Shown in pieces: positions 1 through 8,190 of a stretch of DNA of 64,000 bases. Where the stretch lies: contig NZ_CP108356.1 of assembly GCF_036237315.1 (NCBI RefSeq), positions 124,001-188,000 of the forward strand. Reading direction: 5' to 3'. The position numbers and the translations under genes are program-made. Each line of letters begins with the position of its first letter. The stretch's first letter is position 1. The stretch is from Streptomyces sp. NBC_01351. GTDB taxonomy: Bacteria > Actinomycetota > Actinomycetes > Streptomycetales > Streptomycetaceae. The notes under the pieces were generated by a model that did no database searches, was not told the origin of the DNA, and saw only the letters and a program-made list of their open reading frames with translations.

Positions 1-2
1 TG

Positions 3-626
3 ATGCGGCTCGAGGCCGCGGACTGGGACACGTACCTGTCCGGGCTGACGAGCAAGAAGCGCATGCGGACCAACCGCGAGCTGCGCCAGTACGCGGAGGC
101 CGGCTTCCGGACCGTGATCCGTGAAGGCCCCGACGCCTTGTCGGACGCGATCACCGACCTGCAGGTGGGGCTGCGCGCCAAGTACGGACTGCCCGGCGGC
201 CGCCCGCGCGTGCAGAGGGACTTCGACGCCATCCGGGAGACCGTCGGCGACAGCATCCTCGTGATCAGCGCCGAACTCGACGGCGAGACCGTCGGCTTCT
301 GCCTCTACCTCCGGTCGGGCGATGCGGTGTACGGGCGGACCGCCGGCTACGACGACGACCGGGCAAAGGGCGTCTACTTCGTCCTCACCTACTACGAGTC
401 CATCCGCTGGTGTCTGGCCAACGGAGTCCGCGACATCTGGTACGGCCTCGCCGCCTACGACGCGAAGAAGCTTCGCGGATGCGACCTCGAGCAGCGCCAG
501 GGCTGGTTCCGCTTCACCGGCTCCGGCCACGAGACCCTCACCGAGACCATCCGCCTGCAGAGCACCGGCGAGGACTGCCGGCTGCGCAGCCTCGGCCCGA
601 ACAGCACCACCTCACAAGGAGACTGA
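3..626 (+). CDS. BioF2/FemAB-like GNAT acyltransferase (5' partial)
   Basis: Likely an N-acyl or aminoacyl transferase of the BioF2-like GNAT group, related to FemAB peptidyl transferases. Visible are the Ser-Lys-Lys-Arg basic helix (residues 17-29), the strand pair around 95-115 (TVGFCLYLRSG, then YGRTAGYD) and the helix YFVLTYYESIRW at 125-136, all typical of the C-terminal GNAT fold. The first ATG overlaps TGATG at the window edge. Family members are usually 350-400 residues, so 207 residues is only the second half and the real start should lie outside. It ends 6 bases before the aminotransferase and carries that gene's AAGGAG site in its 3' end. In this operon it could acylate or conjugate an amino acid or peptide; the substrate cannot be read from the sequence. 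Confidence 0.75.
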   Translation: MRLEAADWDTYLSGLTSKKRMRTNRELRQYAEAGFRTVIREGPDALSDAITDLQVGLRAKYGLPGGRPRVQRDFDAIRETVGDSILVISAELDGETVGFCLYLRSGDAVYGRTAGYDDDRAKGVYFVLTYYESIRWCLANGVRDIWYGLAAYDAKKLRGCDLEQRQGWFRFTGSGHETLTETIRLQSTGEDCRLRSLGPNSTTSQGD

Positions 627-632
627 GCCGAC

Positions 633-1553
633 GTGCCACTGATCCCGACCCCCTTCATCTGGATGGACGGCGACCTGGTCCCCTGGGACGACGCGAAGGT
701 GCACGTGCTCACGCCGAGCCTGCACTACGGATGGGGCGTCTACGAGGGCATCCGTGCCTACGCGACCGACACCGGGTCCGCCGTGTTCCGGCTGCGCGAG
801 CACATCGCCCGGCTGCGCGATTCGGCCCGCGTCTACCTCATGGAACTCCCCTGGACCGACGAGGAGCTCGTCGAGGCGGTCCGCGAGCTGTGCCGAGTCA
901 ACGGCCAGGACTCCTGCTACATCCGGCCCATCGCCTACCTCGGATACGGGGAGATGGGCGTGGCCCCGCAGCTCGACGCGGTCCGCGTGTCCATAGCCGT
1001 CTGGCCCTGGGGCTCGTACCTCGGCGACAAGGCGGAGACCGAGGGCTGCCGCCTGATCGTCAGCAACTGGCAGCGCAACTCGAACCAGACGGTTCCCCCG
1101 CTGGCCAAGGCCACCGGCGCCTACGTCAACAGTGCGCTGGCCAAGGTGGGCGCGCAGCGCGCCGGCTACGACGACGCGCTGATGCTGACCGCGAACGGCC
1201 ACATCGCGGAGGCCTCGGCCGCCAACCTGTTCCTCGTCCGGAACGGCGCCCTGATCACCCCGCCCGTCAGCGACGGCATCCTGCCCGGCATAACCCGCGA
1301 CAGCGTCATCACCTTCGCCCGCGACCTCGGGCTGCAGGTCACCGAACGCAGCATCCCTCGCAGCGAGGTGTACATCGCCGACGAGGCCTTCCTCACCGGC
1401 ACGGCCGCGGAGATCGTCCCGGTGGCCTCCGTGGACGAGCGGCCGGTCGGCGCGGGCGGTGTCGGCCCGGTCACCAAGCAGCTGCGCGAGCTGTTCCAGG
1501 AGGTCGTGCGAGGCCGCGAAGAGTCGTACGCGAGCTGGCTGGAGCACGTATGA
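633..1553 (+). CDS. Class IV aminotransferase, IlvE-like
   Basis: PLP-dependent aminotransferase of fold type IV, closest in layout to branched-chain aminotransferase IlvE (306 residues here, about 309 in E. coli). The Schiff-base lysine is K159 in PPLAKATGAYVNS, the cofactor-holding glutamate is E193 in NGHIAEASAANLF, and the LPGITRDSV loop (about 217) and GTAAEIVPV strand are present, so it should be active. It starts at GTG with AAGGAG 12 bases upstream, and its stop overlaps the next start (ATGA). The nearby hydroxy-acid oxidase could make its 2-oxo acid substrate; together they suggest synthesis of a non-standard amino acid, possibly an arylglycine. Plain valine/leucine/isoleucine metabolism is the alternative. 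Confidence 0.88.
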   Translation: MPLIPTPFIWMDGDLVPWDDAKVHVLTPSLHYGWGVYEGIRAYATDTGSAVFRLREHIARLRDSARVYLMELPWTDEELVEAVRELCRVNGQDSCYIRPIAYLGYGEMGVAPQLDAVRVSIAVWPWGSYLGDKAETEGCRLIVSNWQRNSNQTVPPLAKATGAYVNSALAKVGAQRAGYDDALMLTANGHIAEASAANLFLVRNGALITPPVSDGILPGITRDSVITFARDLGLQVTERSIPRSEVYIADEAFLTGTAAEIVPVASVDERPVGAGGVGPVTKQLRELFQEVVRGREESYASWLEHV

Positions 1554-2359
1554 CCACGGAGTTCGACTCCCCGACAGAGAAGGACTCCACGGTCGGGCGG
1601 GAAGGGCCGGGCGTGCGGGCGGCCGTGGCGCGGCTGGAGGCAGCCGCCGCCGACCTGCCCCCCGTGCTCGACGGCCGGCCCGGTCACGTATCGCTGGGCG
1701 AGGAGGTGTGCGACCGGCTGATCGACCTGGCCGCCGCCCGGGCCTGGCTTCGTGTCACCGGGACGGCCTCCCCGGAGGGCGCCGACGACACCGACGACGT
1801 CATGCACGGCTGCGTCCGCTGGACCGTCCAGGAAGACGTCGTACGGACCCGGGCGGACGCCATGGGGGCCGAGGGCACGCCGCCCGTGCGCGAAGGGCAG
1901 TCGGTCGACTCCGCACACCGGCTGGTCACACGCCTGATCGCTTCCCTCGCCGACGCCGCGCACTACGACGCCGTGTGCGCGCGGCTGCGCACGGCGCTGG
2001 GGCCACGCCCGGACGGCCGGGCGGCCGCCGCGTGGGACATCACGGACGAGGCGCTGCTCGGACTCGGCGCCACGCGCGACGAGTGGGTGGGCGCGGATCC
2101 CGCGTTCACGGCCGCGGGCGGCTGGGTCCTGGTGGACCGGATCGGCCGCCTCCAGCTGGCCGCCGCTCTCCTCGCCGAGGCGGCCGGCCTCCCGGGGGAG
2201 GAAGGGCTGCTGTGCGTCAACGCGGCCCGCCGGTACACCTGGAACTGGCTGCGCCAGCCCCCGCCGGAGGCAGCCACGGAGATCCACGTGCGGCGTACCG
2301 CCGAACTCGTCGGCTGGATCGGTTCGGCCACGCCCGCCGTGCAGGGAACCGACGCATGA
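1550..2359 (+). CDS. Unknown protein in biosynthetic operon
   Basis: A 269-residue protein whose ATG overlaps the TGA of the aminotransferase and whose TGA overlaps the ATG of the MFS gene, so it is translationally coupled on both sides. I recognise no family. It has no signal peptide or membrane segment, is rich in Ala and acidic residues, and is mostly helical, with HRLVTRLIASLADAAHYDAV (about 124-143) and LAAALLAEAAGLPGEEGLLC (about 205-224) as the clearest helices. The reading frame is open much further upstream, but that part is an artefact of high GC. Tight coupling argues for a role in the same pathway, perhaps as an unfamiliar tailoring or carrier enzyme; this is inference. Confidence 0.8.
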   Translation: MTTEFDSPTEKDSTVGREGPGVRAAVARLEAAAADLPPVLDGRPGHVSLGEEVCDRLIDLAAARAWLRVTGTASPEGADDTDDVMHGCVRWTVQEDVVRTRADAMGAEGTPPVREGQSVDSAHRLVTRLIASLADAAHYDAVCARLRTALGPRPDGRAAAAWDITDEALLGLGATRDEWVGADPAFTAAGGWVLVDRIGRLQLAAALLAEAAGLPGEEGLLCVNAARRYTWNWLRQPPPEAATEIHVRRTAELVGWIGSATPAVQGTDA

Positions 2360-3675
2360 GCGGGACCGAGGCCCGGCAGAACGGGAGGATCGCGCGCTTC
2401 CTGCTCGCGATCCTGCCCAGGACCCCCGCGGGACGGAAGCTGGCGGCGGGCGCCACGGTCGACTCCGTCGGCTCCGGCATGTTCCTCGCCGCCTCGACGC
2501 TGTACTTCGTCACCGTGGTCGGCCTGCCGGCCACCCAGGTCGGCGTGGTGCTCTCCGTCGCGGGCGTCGTCGGACTGCTCAGCCCCGTGCCGCTCGGCCG
2601 GCTTGCCGACCGCATCGGCCCCACCAAGGTGTACGTGGGACTGCTCGCGGCCCGCGGCGTCGGCTACGCCGGCTTCGCACTGGTCGACGGCTTCTGGCCG
2701 TACGCGATCCTGACCTGCGTGCTGACCGCGCTGGACCGGGGCTGTTCGCCGCTGCAGCAGGTCGTGGTCGGGCTCATCGAAGGCGGCGGGAACCAGACCC
2801 GGACGATGGCCTCGATCCGCTCGGTGCGCAACATCGGGCTGACGGCAGGCTTCCTGCTGGCCGGCGCGGTGCTGGCGATCGAGCACCGGGCGGCGTTCGC
2901 CGCGCTGTTCCTGGGCAACTCCCTCACCTTCTTCGTCATCGCCGTGGTGGTGGAGCGGCTGCGGCGCAAGACAGCGGTCACGGACCGGCGGGTGGAGGCG
3001 ACGAAGGCATCCGCGGACCCGGCGGCGGCAAGCGTCCGCAGTCCCTTCCGAGACCTGCGCTTCATGCTGTTCACCGTCTCGAACGGTGTGCTGGCCCTGC
3101 ACGACTCGGTGCTCTTCGTCTTGCTGCCGCTATGGCTGGCCACCTCCACCACCGCGCCCGCCGCGGCCGTTTCGGTGCTGCTCGCGGTGAACACCGTGCT
3201 CACCGTGCTGCTGCAGGTCTACGTCGCCAAGTTCGCCGAGACCACCGCCCGCGCGCTCAAGCTCGTCTGGGCCGCGCTACTCCCCCTACTGCTGTCCTGC
3301 GGCGTCTTCGCGGGCGCGGAGCACGTCTCGGTCTGGCCCGCCGTGGCCTTCGCCGTGCTCGCGGTCGTCCTGCTGACCGTCGGCGAGAACCTGCATGCCG
3401 TGGCGGCCTGGAACCTGTCCTACGAGATGGCCCCCGCGCCCGCCCGCGCCCGCTACCTCGCCACCTTCAGCCTCGGCGTGACGGGCCAGCAGATCCTGGG
3501 ACCTGTGCTGATGACCGCCGTGATGCTGCCGCTGGGCAGCATCGGCTGGGCGCTGCTGGCCGTGGTCTTCGCGCTGGCCGCTCTGGTCGTACGGGCCACC
3601 GGCGGCCCGCGTGCAGAGCCTGAACCGGTGCTCGCCGCCCCCTCCACCCCCACACCCACAGAGGTGACAACATGA
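2356..3675 (+). CDS. MFS transporter
   Basis: A 439-residue major facilitator with about 12 hydrophobic segments. The loop between segments 2 and 3 carries the family motif PLGRLADRIGPTKVY (about 79-93). A hydrophilic central loop rich in basic residues (about 200-232) separates the two six-helix halves. It starts at ATG overlapping the previous stop and ends at TGA overlapping the ATP-grasp start. Located inside a biosynthetic operon, it most likely exports the product and may give self-resistance. Substrate specificity cannot be inferred. Confidence 0.88.
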   Translation: MSGTEARQNGRIARFLLAILPRTPAGRKLAAGATVDSVGSGMFLAASTLYFVTVVGLPATQVGVVLSVAGVVGLLSPVPLGRLADRIGPTKVYVGLLAARGVGYAGFALVDGFWPYAILTCVLTALDRGCSPLQQVVVGLIEGGGNQTRTMASIRSVRNIGLTAGFLLAGAVLAIEHRAAFAALFLGNSLTFFVIAVVVERLRRKTAVTDRRVEATKASADPAAASVRSPFRDLRFMLFTVSNGVLALHDSVLFVLLPLWLATSTTAPAAAVSVLLAVNTVLTVLLQVYVAKFAETTARALKLVWAALLPLLLSCGVFAGAEHVSVWPAVAFAVLAVVLLTVGENLHAVAAWNLSYEMAPAPARARYLATFSLGVTGQQILGPVLMTAVMLPLGSIGWALLAVVFALAALVVRATGGPRAEPEPVLAAPSTPTPTEVTT

Positions 3676-4952
3676 CCGAACACGTGCTCATCGTCGGTGG
3701 CGGCCGGGAGATCCCCGGCCTGATCCGTGAAGCCGGAGGCCCGGACGTGGCCACCACCATCCTGTGCCGCATGGACTTCCTCCCCAAGATCCGCAAGCCC
3801 GGTCAGCACGACCGGGTCCTCGCCCTGCGCCGCGAGGCGCCCGACGAGGAGTGGATCGCGCTTGCCGCGGCGGTGCACGCCCGTCATCCCTTCACCCGGG
3901 TCGGCACGTTCGGCGAGCGCGACCAGGACCGCGCCGCGGCCGTGGCCGAGGCTCTGGGCCTGCCCTGCCACACCCCCCAGACCATCGCGTACGTGCACGA
4001 CAAGCACGCGATGCGCCGCCGGCTCGCGGAGATCGGGGTCGACGAGACACCCGTGGCGCGGGTCGCGGACGCCGCCGAACTGCGGTCCTTCCTCGCCGAG
4101 CACGGGACACCCTGCGTGGTGAAGCCCGTCCAGGGCGCCGCGAGCTTCGGCGTCTCCGTGGTGCGGAGCGTCGAGGAGGCCGACGCGGCCTTCGCGCGCG
4201 CCTCCCGCGACTTCGAGGTGATCCCGGACGCCGGAGTACTCGTGGAGCGCTTCCACGAGGGCCCTCAGTTCAGCGTCGAGGCCTTCTCCGAGGAGGGAGA
4301 GCACGAGATCCTCGCGGTCACCCGCAAGTTCTCCGACCCGGTCGGTTTCGTCGAGCTCGGCCACGTCGTGCCCGCCGAACTCACCCCGGATCAGACCGAG
4401 TCGGTCCACGACTACGTACGCCGACTGCTCGACGGCCTGGGCATCGGTTACGGCGTCACCCATACCGAGATCGTGCTGACGACCGCCGGGCCGCGCGTCA
4501 TCGAGACCCACGTGCGGCTCGCCGGGGACGAGATCCCGTACCTCGTCCAGGATGTCACCGGCGTGGACCTGGTCGACTGCGTGGTCCGCCAGACCCTGGG
4601 CCAGTCCGTGCTCGCCGACATCCGCAAAACCCTCGCGGACCCGGGTGTGGACCGGCGCCCCGAGGCGATCTGGTTCGCGGTACCGCAGGCACGTGGCACG
4701 CTCGCGGCGGTCAACGGCCTGGCCGACGCCGCCGGGCTGCCGGGCGTCGTGACGGCCGAGGCGCTTCTCGACGCGGGCGATGCTCTGGGGGACCTGGACA
4801 GTTCCGAGTCTCGGGCCGCCTTCGTCCGGGCTCGAGGCGCGGACGCGGCCGAGGCCGTCGCGCGGGCCCGGGAGGCCGTGGCGGGACTGGACTTCATGGT
4901 CCGGGTATCCGGCGACACCGGCACCGGTTCCTGCTCGGAGGCCTGGGCCTGA
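3672..4952 (+). CDS. ATP-grasp ligase
   Basis: A 426-residue ATP-grasp enzyme, which activates a carboxylate as acyl-phosphate and joins it to an amine. An N-terminal Rossmann-like domain (HVLIVGGGREIPG, 4-16) precedes the ATP-grasp fold: CVVKPVQGAASFGVSVV (about 148-164) holds the nucleotide lysine and Gly-rich loop, VERFHEGPQFSVEAF the central strand, and HTEIVLTTAGPRVIETHVRLAGDE (given here only as a landmark near 258-281) the metal-binding end, where the second ligand usually seen as Asn is His. The order matches amino acid or dipeptide ligases rather than purine enzymes. ATGA coupling to the MFS gene puts it in the operon, where it probably forms the amide bond of the product. Confidence 0.87.
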   Translation: MTEHVLIVGGGREIPGLIREAGGPDVATTILCRMDFLPKIRKPGQHDRVLALRREAPDEEWIALAAAVHARHPFTRVGTFGERDQDRAAAVAEALGLPCHTPQTIAYVHDKHAMRRRLAEIGVDETPVARVADAAELRSFLAEHGTPCVVKPVQGAASFGVSVVRSVEEADAAFARASRDFEVIPDAGVLVERFHEGPQFSVEAFSEEGEHEILAVTRKFSDPVGFVELGHVVPAELTPDQTESVHDYVRRLLDGLGIGYGVTHTEIVLTTAGPRVIETHVRLAGDEIPYLVQDVTGVDLVDCVVRQTLGQSVLADIRKTLADPGVDRRPEAIWFAVPQARGTLAAVNGLADAAGLPGVVTAEALLDAGDALGDLDSSESRAAFVRARGADAAEAVARAREAVAGLDFMVRVSGDTGTGSCSEAWA

Positions 4953-4953
4953 C

Positions 4954-6015
4954 ATGACGACGAGTCCGGCCGGCCTTCCGGCCTACCGGCGGGTCTCGGC
5001 GGCGGTCGGGCTGCAGGAGCGGGCCCGCGCCGTCCTGCCCGCCGCGGCCTACGACTTCTACGCAGCCGGCTCCGACGAGCAGATCAGCACGGCGGAGGCC
5101 GTCGGGACTTGGCGGGCCCGGCGGATCGCCCCGCGGGTCCTGCGGGACGTGTCCGCCGTGGACACCACTGTGGAGCTGCTGGGCAGCCGGCTGACCTCGC
5201 CCGTGCTGGCCGCGCCGACCGCCTTCCACCGGATGGCGCACGACGAGGGCGAGGTGGCCACGGCCGCGGGCATCGCGGCGGCCGGCTCACTGATGGTGCT
5301 CTCCTCCCGGGCCACCCGGTACCCGGAGGACGTCGCGGCGGCAGCCGGTCCCTGGTGGTACCAGGTCTACTGGCTGCGGGACCGGGACATCACCCGCCGG
5401 CAGGTCGAGCGGGCCACCGCGGCCGGGGCTCGGGCGCTGGTCCTGACGGTCGATGCGCCGTACGTTCCGCCGAAGGCCACGGCCGGGCTCCCGTTGCCCC
5501 TGCCTCTGGACGACGAGTTGTGCCGGTCGGTCGGGCTCGGCACCCGGCTCGCGGGCTGGGAGCAGGACCCGGCCCTCGGCCTCGACGCGATCGGCGAACT
5601 GGGGCGGCTCTCCGGTCTTCCGGTGCTGGTCAAAGGCGTACTTCGGGCGGACGACGCGCGGGAGTGCGTGGCGGCGGGCGCGGCCGGGGTCATCGTCTCC
5701 AACCACGGCGGCCGCCAGCTCGACCGCGCCGTGGCCACGGCCGACGCCCTCCCGGCAATCGCCCGGGCCGTCGGCGATGCCGTCCCCGTCCTGGTGGACG
5801 GCGGCATCCGGACGGGTACGGATGTGCTGATAGCCCTGGCGCTAGGAGCCCGTGCCGTCCTCGTGGGACGGCCGGTGCTGTGGGCGCTCGCGCTCGACGG
5901 CGCTGACGGGGTAGCCGCGCTGCTGGATTCGTACCGCACGCAACTGTCGATGGCCATGGCCTTGGCCGGCGCGTCCCGGGTCGCGGAGATCGACGGAAGT
6001 TTCCTCCACTGCTGA
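4954..6015 (+). CDS. FMN-dependent alpha-hydroxy-acid oxidase
   Basis: A 353-residue TIM-barrel flavoenzyme of the glycolate oxidase, lactate oxidase and hydroxymandelate oxidase family, turning a 2-hydroxy acid into the 2-oxo acid. Active-site elements are intact: AAYDFYAAG near 31-39, PTAFHRMAH at 88-96, WWYQVYWL at 134-141, the flavin lysine K227 (LPVLVKGV), catalytic base H251 and R254 in SNHGGRQLD, and the phosphate site VDGGIRTGTD (281-290) and GARAVLVGRP. The ATG lies one base after the ligase stop. The longer frame reading through the ligase gene is not the start. In glycopeptide clusters a related enzyme (4-hydroxymandelate oxidase) feeds arylglycine formation; a similar use with the IlvE-like gene here is a reasonable guess. 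Confidence 0.9.
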   Translation: MTTSPAGLPAYRRVSAAVGLQERARAVLPAAAYDFYAAGSDEQISTAEAVGTWRARRIAPRVLRDVSAVDTTVELLGSRLTSPVLAAPTAFHRMAHDEGEVATAAGIAAAGSLMVLSSRATRYPEDVAAAAGPWWYQVYWLRDRDITRRQVERATAAGARALVLTVDAPYVPPKATAGLPLPLPLDDELCRSVGLGTRLAGWEQDPALGLDAIGELGRLSGLPVLVKGVLRADDARECVAAGAAGVIVSNHGGRQLDRAVATADALPAIARAVGDAVPVLVDGGIRTGTDVLIALALGARAVLVGRPVLWALALDGADGVAALLDSYRTQLSMAMALAGASRVAEIDGSFLHC

Positions 6016-6379
6016 GCCGGCCCACGCCCACCTCGCCCATGCCTCACTGGGCTGAGCAAGCCCCCGATCACCCACCGCGCTCTCGCCAACCCTCAGCCAG
6101 ACGCGCGAGACAGCTGCGATGCCCATCGATCCGCAGACGGACAAGAGGATGCTCATCACGAAACGCACCCCAATCGCACATCCGACGGGTCCGACCACCG
6201 GGCTGCGCCAGAAACATCCTGGTTCATGTCACCATCCCCCGAGTTGCGCCGAGTTAGGGGTGCATCGCGGATCCGTCTACGCGTACGCGAGGGAAGATTC
6301 ACCCCTGCGGGGGCCTCCGGGGCCGGCCACCACCACCCGACAGCGCGGGCCGCCGCCTCACCGTGCACCCCGGCAGGGG
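6016..6379. other. Gene-free stretch between convergent genes
   Basis: 364 bases between the ends of the oxidase (+) and the second class IV aminotransferase (-). I see no convincing coding frame and no strong terminator, only a short GC hairpin near 6302-6312 (CCCC, TGC, GGGG) that could help stop transcription. Confidence 0.5.
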
Positions 6380-7180
6380 CTAGTCCAGCGAAACCCACTC
6401 GGCTGTGGCCCAGGCCGCATCGAGAGCTTTGACCAGTGCTCCTGCGTCGCCTATGAAGGCAGCATCGTTGACACACGCGATTGGCTGGCTGGGGCAGTGC
6501 GAGTTGACAGCCACGGCGGACAGCAGCAACGGAAGTTCGTCCGCTCGCACCGGGCGCATGGTCCACGGCACCCCAACCTGCGTCAGGCCCGCCTGAAGGA
6601 GTTGCATCGTGACCCCGGGCAGCACGTCGGCCTTGGGCCAGATGACCTGTTCGCCGTCCCAGAACGCCACGTTCCACACCGAACCTTCGCGCACCAGGCC
6701 GTCCCGGCCGATGAACAGGACGTCGTCGTATCCGTCCTTTCGGGCTTGCAGCGCTTGGTAAGTGAGACCCATGGTCGCCATGTGCTTCAGGTGAGCAAGG
6801 TCTCGTTCATAGATCGTGGAACGTACCCGCAGCGCCGGGCGGGGCGTATCGGACGCGGGGTCACTGACCGCAACGATGACGTCGGTGTGAACCGGTGAAC
6901 TCTCGTGCGGAATGACAGTGACCCGCACCGAAGCGTTCAACCCCGCATCGGTCGACCGGCGCAACAAGGCCTGTATCCGAGCGGGATCTGTGTCGACCGC
7001 GCTGTTGAACAGTGCACGGGAGGCTATCCGCATCCGCTCAAGGTGCAGCTCCAGTCCGCGAACGGCACCCTGGCGCACCTGCATCGACGTGAAGTGCCCG
7101 TAATTCCAGGCAGCGGCCCGATGCAGATCCTCAACCCGGGCCGGTCTGCCATTGATCGCGATGCGCACCATCCGGATCAT
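6380..7180 (-). CDS. Class IV aminotransferase / ADC-lyase-like enzyme
   Basis: A 266-residue fold-type IV PLP enzyme nearer to the short D-amino-acid aminotransferase/aminodeoxychorismate lyase branch than to IlvE. The Schiff-base lysine is K132 (LAHLKHMATMGLTYQ), followed by YDDVLFIGRDGLVREGSVWNV with E165, and LPGVTMQLL. The start at 7180 (MIRMVRIAING) is preferred because GGGGAA lies about 12 bases upstream; the frame is open 21 codons further without a site. It is transcribed towards the hydroxy-acid oxidase and is separate from that operon. It could support the same pathway or act in folate or amino acid metabolism. Confidence 0.82.
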   Translation of the reverse strand: MIRMVRIAINGRPARVEDLHRAAAWNYGHFTSMQVRQGAVRGLELHLERMRIASRALFNSAVDTDPARIQALLRRSTDAGLNASVRVTVIPHESSPVHTDVIVAVSDPASDTPRPALRVRSTIYERDLAHLKHMATMGLTYQALQARKDGYDDVLFIGRDGLVREGSVWNVAFWDGEQVIWPKADVLPGVTMQLLQAGLTQVGVPWTMRPVRADELPLLLSAVAVNSHCPSQPIACVNDAAFIGDAGALVKALDAAWATAEWVSLD

Positions 7181-7590
7181 GCTGCCACACCGTTCCCCAG
7201 ACGAGCACCTCCAGCCGGGTCGTCCTCTCCGGATGCAGCCCACTGGTCGCCATCACGCCGTCCCTTCCCGTCGCGACAGACTCTTTCGATCACCGCCGAC
7301 GCCGGCCCCGTCCGATTACCCGCATGAGGAGAACAAGCCGCGAAGGTCAGACTGACGTCATTTGCCGTGAATATCGGCGGGCACGCGGATAGCCGACTGC
7401 CTCCAGACTGCTGGACAAACGCTGCCCCTTGAAGTGAACGAAGCCACTCCGCCACTGCCGCCGAAAAGGGCGACGGCCTCCACCACGCCATCCAGGCCAT
7501 CGCCACCGTGCTCAACCTCGCCATGGCCCGGTGAACCAGCAGGTCAGCCAGCACTCCGACCTGCCCACACCCACCCTTCTGCAACAACCT
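7181..7590. other. Gene-free stretch upstream of IS630 element
   Basis: About 410 bases without a supported gene. One short open frame on the plus strand near 7466-7534 encodes EKGDGLHHAIQAIATVLNL and ends at TGA; it looks like the tail of some helical protein, but I cannot assign it and there is no start for it. Confidence 0.4.
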
Positions 7591-8190
7591 TTACTGATCT
7601 TTTCGTAAGTTCAGTGGGTGTGGTGGGTGGATGGTCAGGCCGGTGTGGGCGAGGAAGGACCATGGCAGTTGCCGGTTGTGGTTGATGCGGTGGATGCCTT
7701 GCTCGGTGGCGTCGGCGACATCGGCGAGGTGGTCGCCGGCGAGGTTGGCGAGTTCACGTTTCTTGAGTGAGGACCACAGCAGCTCCACCGGGTTGAGCTC
7801 GGGAGCGTAGGCGGGTAATCGCTCCAGGGTGAGCCAGTCCTGGTCGGCGACCCAAGCGCATCGCGCGGCTCCAATGGGCGGACAGGCCGTCCCAGACGAG
7901 GACCACCCGCTCGCCGCGGTAGAACACCTTCATCTGCTCCAGGACCTCGATGAGGGCGGCGGTGTCGTAGCTGCCGGGCTTGAGGTGGAAGCACAGGCGG
8001 GCCCCTCGATCGGGGTCGGTGGAGTGGTATCCCAGGGCCCCGGCCATCGAGGCCCGCTTCCAGTTCAGCCGGTGCCGCAGCAGCGGGGTCCGACCTCGGG
8101 GTGCGTAGGTGCGGCGGATCTGAGGCAGCAGGGAGACGCCCGATTCGTTGAGGAACACGATCCAGGCACGTGTGTTCACGGCCCCTTTTT
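7591..8190 (-). pseudogene. IS630 transposase DDE half, broken
   Basis: The core reads AVNTRAWIVFLNESGVSLL, then YHSTDPDR, VVLVWDGLSAHWSRAMR, then shifts frame into WVADQDWLTLERLPAYAPELNP and VELLWSSLKKRELANLAGDH, ending NLRKDQ. Two defects are visible. At the first acidic position the family has DES and this copy NES. Near 7855 the frame shifts (after AMR), separating the second Asp from the last Glu. Its TAA stop (7591-7593) uses the target-site TA and one host base. Catalytically dead unless the reading near 7855 is a sequencing error. Confidence 0.8.
7594..7611. repeat. IS630 terminal inverted repeat, left
   Basis: CTGATCTTTTCGTAAGTT, identical to the reverse complement of 8731-8748. Preceded by target dinucleotide TA. 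The transposase C-terminus (NLRKDQ) is read through this repeat. Confidence 0.92.

Noticed and set aside
410..1549. Long upstream extension of the unknown operon gene
   Set aside because: The extension overlaps the whole aminotransferase gene in another frame and is Arg/Pro-rich; the ATG at 1550 fits the coupled start.
3453..4955. 500-codon open frame opposite the ATP-grasp gene
   Set aside because: Shadow of the ligase gene, which has ATGA coupling and catalytic motifs.
6119..6898. 259-codon plus-strand frame over the second aminotransferase
   Set aside because: Opposite strand has intact PLP-enzyme motifs; this frame has none.
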